NCBI RefSeq assembly: GCF_934202235.1
Contig: NZ_CAKPXS010000051.1
Span: 1 to 11,707 of the forward strand
Direction of reading: 5' to 3'
Source of the DNA: an uncultured Limosilactobacillus sp.
Lineage (GTDB): Bacteria; Bacillota; Bacilli; Lactobacillales; Lactobacillaceae
Length of the DNA stretch: 11,707 nt
In this document: piece by piece, positions 7,301 through 11,707 of the stretch
How positions within the stretch are numbered: position 1 is the stretch's first letter
Layout of the letters: every line of letters starts with the position of its first letter
Program-made: the position numbers and the translations under genes
Notes under the pieces: model-generated
The model's database searches: none
The model's input: only the letters and a program-made list of their open reading frames with translations
What the model was told of the DNA's origin: nothing

Positions 7301-7525
7301 GGAGACCGATTCTGTCGTCAGCGGTTCGATATAAACTTTGTCCGCAATCTCCGTATCGGTCATGATCGTCGCGGGGTTAGAGTTGACCAGGACCGTCTCA
7401 TAACCCTCTTCACGCAGGGCCAGACAGGCCTGGGTTCCTGAATAGTCGAATTCGGCGGCCTGCCCAATAATAATTGGGCCGGACCCAATCACCATAATTT
7501 TGTGAATATCAGTTCTCTTTGGCAT
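4316..7525 (-). CDS. carB: Carbamoyl-phosphate synthase large subunit
   Basis: 1069 residues, full length. CarB makes carbamoyl phosphate from bicarbonate, two ATP and the ammonia channelled from CarA; it also serves as PyrAB in the pyr pathway. Two homologous halves are seen: the first starts IMVIGSGPIIIGQAAEFDYSG (about 10-30), with ATP-grasp elements VIVRPAFTMGGTGGG (166-180) and EVNPRVSRSSALASK (298-312). A linker/oligomerisation region spans about 400-550. The second starts VLVIGSGPIRIGQGVEFDY (554-572), with VLVRPSYVLGGKAM (704-717) and EVNPRASRTVPFLSK (832-846). The C-terminal MGS-type allosteric domain (about 935-1069) includes GYRIMATAGTAKFL and NTMG and would bind UMP/PRPP-type effectors. 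ATG at 7525 is used (AAAGGAAG 6 bases upstream); it overlaps carA by 17 bases. An upstream in-frame start at 7552 is less likely. Confidence 0.98.
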   Translation of the reverse strand: MPKRTDIHKIMVIGSGPIIIGQAAEFDYSGTQACLALREEGYETVLVNSNPATIMTDTEIADKVYIEPLTTESVSRILRQEYPDAILPTLGGQIGLNLAVSLSKSGILNELGIELLGTKLYSIDEAEDREKFKELMLKLGEPVPASKTVTTVDDALAFADQIGYPVIVRPAFTMGGTGGGICKNKAELSRIAENGLDLSPATQCLIEKSIAGYKEIEFEVMRDANDNAMVVCCMENFDPVGIHTGDSIVFSPSQTLSDREYQMLRDCALKLIRALKIEGGCNVQLALDPNSYHYDVIEVNPRVSRSSALASKATGYPIAKMAAKIAVGLTLDEIKNPVTGTTYAEFEPALDYVVCKIPRWPFDKFTRADRRLGSQMKATGEVMAIGRSAEEALQKAVRSLEIDVKDLFSPVAHTASDADLEEKLVHAQDDRLFYLAEAFRRGYSLDTVHELTKITPYFLDIIDHLVKLEKTIAASPNDLAVLKQAKRYGFSDQTIANLWQQTADDVRNFRLQHQLAPVYKMVDTCAAEFESQTPYMYSTYDRENESQQLSDKSVLVIGSGPIRIGQGVEFDYATVHSVRAIQRLGYKAIVINSNPETVSTDFSISDKLYFEPLTLEDVLNVIDIEKPLGVIVQFGGQTAINLAAGLHAHGVKILGTTVDDLDKAEDREEFDETIKRLHLHQPVGLTATTHQGVVDAAHQIGYPVLVRPSYVLGGKAMEIVYNDAELDEYLTENANIATDHPILIDSYLDGTECEVDAICDGQRVLLPGIMEHIEHAGVHSGDSMAVYPSQTLSADVKQQIVDATSKLAIALKCIGIMNIQFIVSHGQVYILEVNPRASRTVPFLSKITGIEMAQVATRVILGQSLAAQGYPNGLAPEPDNVYVKAPVFSFNKLADVDSYLGPEMKSTGEVMGADQTFQKALMKAFAGAKMQIPDNGTVLLTIEDNDKQQILPLAKRFATIGYRIMATAGTAKFLRDHGLHVEVVTKVHEDPKADHNILQVIEDGKVDLVINTMGHDLEKTSDGFIIRQVAISYNVPLLTALDTVDALLKALESRSFYVHPVQTNRGEKQ

Positions 7526-8609
7526 CGTGGGCTTCCTTTCTCCGTTGGTCAACCATACTCATAAAGTCATCAAAAATTGATACCGCATCGTGCGGACCTG
7601 GGGCAGCATCCGGGTGGAATTGGACCGAGAATGCCGGGTATTGACGGTGCTGGAGACCTTCAACGGTATTGTCGTTAATTTCTACCCGGGTCACCATTAG
7701 TGGCGTCTTGGCAATTGATTGCGGGTCAACCGCGTAACCGTGGTTCTGCGAGGTAAAGGCGATTGTCCCGGTTGCCAGTTCACGTACCGGGTGGTTAAAG
7801 CCACGGTGCCCAAACTTCATTTGGTAGGTGTCGGCACCATTAGCCAGCGCGAAGACCTGGTGACCCATGCAAATCCCAAACAGTGGCAGGTGTTTCTCCA
7901 CTTCACGAACCATTGGGAAGGCTACCGCCATCTCTTTCGGGTCGCCGGGACCATTGCTGAGCAAGACGCCGTCTGGTTTGAGGTTGAGGATCTGTGAAGC
8001 TGGCGTATCATACGGCAAAACAATCACGTTGCAGTCGCGCTTCGCCAGTTCCCGCAGAATACTGTTTTTCAGCCCAAAGTCGACCACCACAATATTTCGC
8101 TTAGTGCCAGGGTTAGGGAACGGTGTCTTGGTGGAAACTTCCTGAATAATATTGGCTGTTGGGTTTGCCTGTTTTAACTCGGCTGCTACCTGGTCAGCAT
8201 CGTCAACACTGTTGGCCAATCGACCACGGAGCGTACCATGAACCCGTAATTGGCGAACCAATTCACGCGTGTCAATTCCCTTTAATCCGGGAATCCCATT
8301 TTGTTCCAGGAAGTGCGGCAGGGTGTCCTGCATTCGCCAGTTGCACGGATGGTTGGCAACTTCTCGACAAATCACTCCCTTGATATGAGGCTGTAACGAT
8401 TCATAGTCGTCTAACGTTACCCCATAGTTACCAATTAGTGGGTTAGTAAAAACCAGGATCTGATTAGCATAAGACTGGTCAGTGATTGCTTCCTGGTAGC
8501 CAGTCATTCCGGTAGTAAAGACAACTTCGCCCGTCGTTGACCGGTCAGCCCCAAAGGCTTCCCCCTCAAAGACTGTCCCGTCTTCTAAAATCAGGTACTT
8601 TTTACTCAT
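7509..8609 (-). CDS. carA: Carbamoyl-phosphate synthase small subunit (glutaminase)
   Basis: 366 residues, full length. CarA hydrolyses glutamine and passes ammonia through a tunnel to CarB. The N-terminal CPSase small-chain domain (about 1-140: LILEDGTVFEGEAFG, GEVVFTTGMTGYQEAITDQSY, GIDTRELVRQLR) is followed by a class I glutamine amidotransferase domain (about 170-355). Seen in the second: GVLLSNGPGDP, the nucleophile in FGICMGHQ (Cys247), FTSQNHGYAV, and FSVQFHPDAAPGPHDA with His332. The usual third triad residue Glu in HPE is Asp334 here, a conservative change that probably keeps activity. A GGGAGG site lies 7 bases before the ATG. The ATG overlaps the pyrC stop as ATGA, and the 3' end overlaps carB by 17 bases, suggesting translational coupling. 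Confidence 0.98.
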   Translation of the reverse strand: MSKKYLILEDGTVFEGEAFGADRSTTGEVVFTTGMTGYQEAITDQSYANQILVFTNPLIGNYGVTLDDYESLQPHIKGVICREVANHPCNWRMQDTLPHFLEQNGIPGLKGIDTRELVRQLRVHGTLRGRLANSVDDADQVAAELKQANPTANIIQEVSTKTPFPNPGTKRNIVVVDFGLKNSILRELAKRDCNVIVLPYDTPASQILNLKPDGVLLSNGPGDPKEMAVAFPMVREVEKHLPLFGICMGHQVFALANGADTYQMKFGHRGFNHPVRELATGTIAFTSQNHGYAVDPQSIAKTPLMVTRVEINDNTVEGLQHRQYPAFSVQFHPDAAPGPHDAVSIFDDFMSMVDQRRKEAHDAKEN

Positions 8610-9907
8610 TTCCGGTCCTCCCTTTGGTAAACCACGCGACCGTCAACCATCGTCAATACCGTTGTTCCGTAAACAGTATCACCAGTGAATGGGGTGTTCT
8701 TCCCCTTGGACAGGTACTCATCGTCGCTCAGCACGTGTGAACTCTTCAAATCGAAGATGGCGATGTCGGCTGGCAAACCAGGCGCTAGCCGCCCGGCCCC
8801 CTTAAGCTTAAAGACGTCAGCGGGAGCGTCGGTCAACCAGTGTAACAACTGCTCGAGACTAAAGATTCCCGGTTTGACAAATTCGGTGTAAAGCTTGTTG
8901 AAACAGGTTTCGCTGCCGGTAATCCCATTCGCCGCGTGGAGCAAGTCATCATGGGGCTTTTCACTGTCAGCGTGTGGTGCGTGGTCGGTCGCAATCATGT
9001 CAATCGTCCCATCCAATAGGCCACCGATCAGTGCTTGCCGGTCCTCTTCATGACGAAGCGGTGGGTTCATCTTGTAATTGGAGTCGCAACCGACAATTTC
9101 GTCATCGTTGAGCAGCAGGTGGTGGGGAGCAACCTCACAGGTGACGTTCAACCCCATTTCCTTGGCAATCCGGATCAATTCCAAACTTTCCTTAGTTGAA
9201 ACGTGACACATGTGATAGTGACCGCCAGTAGCCTGGCAAAGAATCAGGTCACGAGCTAGCTGGGAAGTTTCGCTGGCACTGATCTTGCCAGGGACACCGA
9301 GTTGTTTGGCTTTCTTGCCTGCATTGATCACCCCGCCAAAGGTCAGTGAGTTATCTTCAACGTGGGCCGCGACGATGCTGTCAGTTTCAGCCGCCTGCTG
9401 AAGAGCCCGGTACATCACTCCAGCCGTTTGAATACCATTACCGTCATCTGAAAAGGCAAAGGCTCCCGCTTGCCGCTGTGCCGTAAAATCAACCACCTGC
9501 TTTCCCGCCCGGTCAACCGTTACCGGTGAGTACTGCTTGATATGGATGACGCCCTCTTTGGCGTTACGGTCCTCCATCGCTTTCATTTTTGCCGCTGTGT
9601 CTGGCGTGGGATCGACGTTGGCCATGGCCCCCACAGTGGTAAACCCACCGTGCGCTGCCGCCAGTGAACCGGTGTGAATGGTTTCCTTGTAAGTTTGCCC
9701 CGGTTCCCGGTAGTGGACGTGAACATCGACCAATCCGGGGGTGACCAGCAAGTTACTGGCATCAATCACTTCGTCAGCTAGTTGTTCATCAACCAGGTGG
9801 TGACCCATCGCTGCAATTTGACCATCAGTGATTAACACGTCAGTGTGCACCAGCTGGCCCATGACATCAACCAGGCCACTCTTGATTAAAGTTTTATGGG
9901 TTGGCAT
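8606..9907 (-). CDS. pyrC: Dihydroorotase, type I
   Basis: 433 residues, normal for bacterial type I dihydroorotases of the amidohydrolase superfamily. It reversibly cyclises N-carbamoyl-aspartate to dihydroorotate with a zinc site in a TIM-barrel fold. Seen in order: DVHVHYREPG with metal ligands His63 and His65; AMANVDPTPDT (about 94-104), where the common MPN motif has Ala instead of Pro but keeps Asn; FSDDG (152-156), whose Asp bridges the metals in type I enzymes; AHVED with His182; CHVST with His235; EVAPHHL; and IATDHAPH with catalytic Asp308. All expected metal ligands are present. The ATG directly follows the pyrB TAG with no gap, with TAGGAGG inside the end of pyrB. The TGA stop overlaps the carA ATG. 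Confidence 0.98.
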   Translation of the reverse strand: MPTHKTLIKSGLVDVMGQLVHTDVLITDGQIAAMGHHLVDEQLADEVIDASNLLVTPGLVDVHVHYREPGQTYKETIHTGSLAAAHGGFTTVGAMANVDPTPDTAAKMKAMEDRNAKEGVIHIKQYSPVTVDRAGKQVVDFTAQRQAGAFAFSDDGNGIQTAGVMYRALQQAAETDSIVAAHVEDNSLTFGGVINAGKKAKQLGVPGKISASETSQLARDLILCQATGGHYHMCHVSTKESLELIRIAKEMGLNVTCEVAPHHLLLNDDEIVGCDSNYKMNPPLRHEEDRQALIGGLLDGTIDMIATDHAPHADSEKPHDDLLHAANGITGSETCFNKLYTEFVKPGIFSLEQLLHWLTDAPADVFKLKGAGRLAPGLPADIAIFDLKSSHVLSDDEYLSKGKNTPFTGDTVYGTTVLTMVDGRVVYQREDRK

Positions 9908-10864
9908 CTATTTCAAACCTCCTAAATTGCGACCGCGCATGACACTTTCCAACATTGCCATCCGCATGAAGACCCCGTTTTGCACCTGGGTCACATAAGC
10001 CGACTTTGGTGCTTCTACCAAATTGCCAGCCAGTTCCACCCCGTGGTTAATCGGACCTGGGTGCATAATAATGGCATTTTCCTTCATCGCGTCATAACGT
10101 TGCTGGTTGATCCCGTACTTGGCAAAATATTGTTCCTTGTCAAACGACTTTTCGTTCGGATCACCGGCGTGGCGTTCATGCTGGACCCGCAACAAGTTCA
10201 GTACGTCGACCTGGCCGACCAGCTCGTCGATTGGTAAGAAAGTTCCGTAGGCATCAAACTGGTGGTCATACCAGTATGAGGGGCCCGAGAAGTAAACCTT
10301 GGCGCCAAGTTTGTTGAGCATTTCCATGTTGCTGCGTGCAACCCGGGAATAGTGAATGTCACCAACAATTGCCACCTTCAAACCTGCAAAGTGACCAAAA
10401 TGTTCGTGAATGGTCATCATGTCTAGCATGCACTGCGATGGATGCTGACCATTACCATCACCAGCATTGACAATCCCCATGTCCAGGTGCTGGTACGGTT
10501 GTGGATGAATCAACGGTTCGTAAAAGCCGTTTTGTGAGTGCCGCATCACGGCCAGGTCAACTCCCAACGCATTGAGCATCAAGAGAGTGTCATAAAGCGT
10601 TTCCCCTTTGCTCATTGAACTGTGTGCAGTATCCACCGGCAATTCAGTCAAGCCCAGTTTGCGTTCAGCCATCCCAAAGCTATTGTGGGTCCGGGTCGAA
10701 TTTTCAAAGAACAGGTTAGCAACGTAAACCGGCTTAGTCAGTTTTTCTACCGCTCCACCAGCCTTGAAATACTCTGCCCGGTTAATCAGCTTCATTACAG
10801 TCTGCGCATCTAAGTCCTTGACGGTCACAAAGTTTTTCTTTTCCACCAGTTGTTGTGTCTTCAT
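9908..10864 (-). CDS. pyrB: Aspartate carbamoyltransferase catalytic subunit
   Basis: 318 residues, normal for the catalytic chain. It transfers the carbamoyl group from carbamoyl phosphate to aspartate, the first committed pyrimidine step; there is no regulatory pyrI next to it, as expected in Firmicutes, where PyrB is an unregulated trimer. Seen: the carbamoyl-phosphate loop FENSTRTH (STRT at 56-59), SMSKGETLYDT with Lys86 from the neighbouring-chain loop, GDGNGQHPSQ (His141), the aspartate loop LRVQHERH (225-232) and HPGPINHGVEL (268-278). The last motif usually reads HPAPVNRGVE; here the Arg is His274. ATG at 10864 is chosen because AGAGGAGG ends 5 bases upstream; an in-frame ATG 13 codons earlier would start within the attenuator. 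First gene of the pyr operon, behind a PyrR-type leader. Confidence 0.98.
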   Translation of the reverse strand: MKTQQLVEKKNFVTVKDLDAQTVMKLINRAEYFKAGGAVEKLTKPVYVANLFFENSTRTHNSFGMAERKLGLTELPVDTAHSSMSKGETLYDTLLMLNALGVDLAVMRHSQNGFYEPLIHPQPYQHLDMGIVNAGDGNGQHPSQCMLDMMTIHEHFGHFAGLKVAIVGDIHYSRVARSNMEMLNKLGAKVYFSGPSYWYDHQFDAYGTFLPIDELVGQVDVLNLLRVQHERHAGDPNEKSFDKEQYFAKYGINQQRYDAMKENAIIMHPGPINHGVELAGNLVEAPKSAYVTQVQNGVFMRMAMLESVMRGRNLGGLK

Positions 10865-10869
10865 GAGTT

Positions 10870-10877
10870 CCTCCTCT
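10870..10877 (-). promoter_or_regulatory. Ribosome binding site that fixes the pyrB start
   Basis: AGAGGAGG on the minus strand, 5 bases before ATG at 10864. It lies just after the leader terminator, so the ribosome binding site is transcribed only when attenuation is relieved. Confidence 0.85.
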
Positions 10878-10889
10878 GGATTACTCCAC

Positions 10890-10931
10890 AAAAAAACGCC
10901 CACACCACCCGTGAAGGAAGTGTCGGCGTTT
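10890..10931 (-). terminator. Attenuator terminator of the pyr operon leader
   Basis: Read on the minus strand, AAACGCC-G-ACAC (10931-10920) pairs with GTGT-G-GGCGTTT (10905-10894) with one mismatch, followed by seven T's (10896-10890). It lies 26 bases before the pyrB start and is the terminator that PyrR plus UMP would favour. Confidence 0.9.
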
Positions 10932-10989
10932 GGTTAGAGTTCACCACTCGAACTCATTTTATCCGTCATCACCTTGCTAGCCTCACGGG
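10908..10989 (-). promoter_or_regulatory. Predicted antiterminator of the pyr leader
   Basis: Read on the minus strand, CCCGTGAGG (10989-10981, inside the PyrR hairpin) can pair with CCTTCACGGG (10917-10908, inside the terminator) with one bulged base. Between them GAGTTC (10955-10950) and GAACTC (10942-10937) form a local hairpin. The pairing excludes both the PyrR hairpin and the terminator, which is the arrangement known for Bacillus pyr attenuators. Confidence 0.75.
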
Positions 10990-11003
10990 ACTAACGTTAA
11001 AGG
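10972..11003 (-). promoter_or_regulatory. PyrR-binding hairpin (anti-antiterminator)
   Basis: Read on the minus strand, CCTT ... TTAGTCCCGTGAGGCT ... AAGG. AGTCCCGTGAGGCT (10992-10979) matches the conserved PyrR binding loop ARUCCNGNGAGGYU known from Bacillus, with lower stem CCTT/AAGG. When UMP is abundant, PyrR should hold this hairpin, block the antiterminator and cause early termination. pyrR itself is not in the window. Confidence 0.88.
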
Positions 11004-11015
11004 TTTGTTGACCAT

Positions 11016-11044
11016 AATGTACCCTCTCTGCCAAGAATTGTCAA
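11016..11044 (-). promoter_or_regulatory. pyrBp: Promoter of the pyrB-pyrC-carA-carB operon
   Basis: Read on the minus strand, a perfect -35 TTGACA (11044-11039) and -10 TACATT (11021-11016, 4/6 match) with a 17-base spacer. Transcription would start a few bases before the PyrR-binding hairpin. Confidence 0.7.
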
Positions 11045-11064
11045 GCTGGTCTAGTTGCTTTCCC

Positions 11065-11093
11065 TTGTTGAATCGCTAGTCAGCCGTCATAAT
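11065..11093 (+). promoter_or_regulatory. Possible promoter of the acetyltransferase gene
   Basis: -35 TTGTTG (11065-11070, weak) and -10 CATAAT (11088-11093, 5/6 match) with 17-base spacing, 26 bases before the ATG. It diverges from the pyr promoter about 20 bases away. The weak -35 makes this tentative. Confidence 0.4.
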
Positions 11094-11119
11094 AAGGGAG
11101 TGATAAGGAGAGTGGAAAA

Positions 11120-11617
11120 ATGGCAGAAGTAAGTTGGCGAAAGGCAACTAGTGGCGACTTGCCCCAGATCGTAGCGATTTATAACCAGGCGGTTAGGCAT
11201 GGCATTGCCACCGATGACGACCAGCCACAAACGGTTAGCAGTCGTCAAAAGTGGTTTCATTCGTACGATGACCACCATCCGTTGTGGGTGGTGGAAAAAG
11301 CAGGCCAGGTTGCTGGCTGGGTCGGGTTGGAAGTGTTCTTTCCTCACCCTAATTTTGCCCAAACGGTAGAAATCTCCATTTATTTTGACGACCAGTTTCA
11401 ACACCAGCACCTCGGGTCCGCAACCCTGGCGTTCATTGACCAGCAGGCCCGCCACCTGGGAGTTAAAACCATTGTGGCCCACATCTATGAGCGTAACCTG
11501 CCCAGCCAGCAATTATTTCAGAAGAACGGCTACCATCACGCTGGTGAACTGACCAACATTGCGGTTATCCGTGGAGAAAACCGGTCGGTTGAGACCTACC
11601 TTAAACACTTTGAATAA
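11120..11617 (+). CDS. GNAT family N-acetyltransferase, phosphinothricin acetyltransferase-like
   Basis: 165 residues, cytoplasmic, no signal or membrane segment. It follows the GNAT pattern: an N-terminal strand and helix (VSWRKATSGDLPQIVAIYNQAV), a central strand LWVVEKAGQVAGWVGLEVF, an EISIYFDDQFQHQHLGSATLA segment (about 94-114) whose HQHLGSA stands where the acetyl-CoA pyrophosphate loop Q/RxxGxG/A lies, and the VAHIYERNLPSQQLFQKNGYHHAGEL segment typical of the C-terminal half. Similarity in order and spacing is greatest to the Pat/Bar-like subgroup, whose members act on amino acids or related compounds such as methionine sulfoximine; the actual substrate is unknown and the label does not show herbicide resistance. 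AAGGAGAG lies 7 bases before the ATG. It is transcribed away from the pyr operon. Confidence 0.9.
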   Translation: MAEVSWRKATSGDLPQIVAIYNQAVRHGIATDDDQPQTVSSRQKWFHSYDDHHPLWVVEKAGQVAGWVGLEVFFPHPNFAQTVEISIYFDDQFQHQHLGSATLAFIDQQARHLGVKTIVAHIYERNLPSQQLFQKNGYHHAGELTNIAVIRGENRSVETYLKHFE

Positions 11618-11618
11618 C

Positions 11619-11637
11619 AAAAAAGACCGCTCTGACG
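11619..11637 (+). other. Left half of a terminator, apparently interrupted
   Basis: Directly after the acetyltransferase stop come six A's then GACCGCTCTGACG. This A-tract plus GC-rich arm looks like the 5' half of a symmetric Rho-independent terminator, but no matching GAGCGGTC plus T-run follows in the remaining ~70 bases. The missing half may lie past an inserted element. Confidence 0.35.
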
Positions 11638-11678
11638 TGTACCCCCAGAGTTGGAAATTCAACTCCGAGGGTATTTTT
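11638..11678 (+). mobile_element. Possible left end of an IS3-family (IS150-like) insertion sequence with 5' hairpin
   Basis: TGTACCCCCAGAGTTGGA (11638-11655) starts with TG and resembles from memory the terminal inverted repeats of IS150-group elements (TGTACTG..CCC..GTTGGA). It forms a 14-position hairpin with two mismatches (11640-11653 with 11660-11673, loop GAAATT), followed by five T's. The 3' arm contains GAGGGT, the ribosome binding site of the next small ORF. The right end and transposase body are outside the window, so an ordinary terminator remains an alternative reading. Confidence 0.4.
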
Positions 11679-11707
11679 ATGGCTAAAATTAGCATCAATA
11701 CGAAGAT
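11679..11707 (+). CDS. Start of a possible transposase OrfA, cut by window end
   Basis: Only nine codons are visible (MAKISINTK...), starting at ATG with GAGGGT 6 bases upstream. A short basic N-terminus such as this is common in IS3-family OrfA proteins, and the preceding IS-like end supports the idea, but nine residues cannot identify a gene. Confidence 0.3.

Noticed and set aside
11087..11512. A 141-codon open frame on the minus strand over the acetyltransferase gene
   Set aside because: The plus-strand gene has a clear GNAT pattern and ribosome binding site; the opposite frame has neither.
1..11707. Search for CRISPR arrays, tRNA or rRNA genes, toxin-antitoxin or defence genes, and integrase attachment sites
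   Set aside because: No repeated spacer pattern, tRNA cloverleaf, rRNA segment or defence-type gene could be recognised. Apart from the possible IS end, the window is housekeeping sequence.

Overview
The window looks like a chromosomal segment of a lactic acid bacterium in the Lactobacillaceae, probably a moderately high-GC member such as Limosilactobacillus. The evidence is class Ib NrdF, a PyrR-type pyr leader, a Firmicutes L10 leader upstream of rplJ-rplL, strong AGGAGG ribosome binding sites and protein sequences of lactobacillus type. The species is an inference from sequence character, not from a search. Most of the window is core metabolism and translation. Only the last ~90 bases look like a mobile element.

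Left part (1-1460, + strand): the 3' part of nrdF (ribonucleotide reductase small subunit) ends in a terminator. It is followed by a promoter and a single gene for a UPF0340/YwlG-type protein of unknown function. A strong convergent hairpin closes both this gene and the operon arriving from the right.

Middle-left (1476-4240, - strand): a two-gene unit encodes a PfkB-fold vitamin kinase (pyridoxine/HMP kinase type) followed by a split-barrel, PNPOx-like flavoprotein candidate. Upstream of it lies rplJ-rplL (ribosomal stalk proteins L10 and L7/L12) with its own promoter, L10-binding leader RNA, attenuator-like hairpin and terminal terminator.

Middle-right (4244-11044, - strand): a tightly packed pyrimidine operon pyrB-pyrC-carA-carB. 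Its genes abut or overlap (0, 4 and 17 bp), and it ends in a terminator just before the rplJ promoter. Its leader contains a promoter, a PyrR-binding hairpin, an antiterminator and a terminator, so UMP-dependent attenuation can be read directly from the DNA. CarAB makes carbamoyl phosphate, PyrB joins it to aspartate and PyrC closes the ring to dihydroorotate. pyrD, pyrF, pyrE and pyrR are not in this window.

Right edge (11065-11707, + strand): a divergently transcribed GNAT acetyltransferase gene. Just after it comes what looks like half of a terminator, then a TG-starting sequence resembling an IS3-family (IS150-like) left end, with a hairpin over the ribosome binding site of a small ORF that runs off the window.

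I found no clearly new multi-gene system. The points most worth a second look are the possible insertion at the right edge, the kinase plus flavoprotein pair, the unknown UPF0340 gene, and some active-site substitutions in CarA, PyrB and the kinase.
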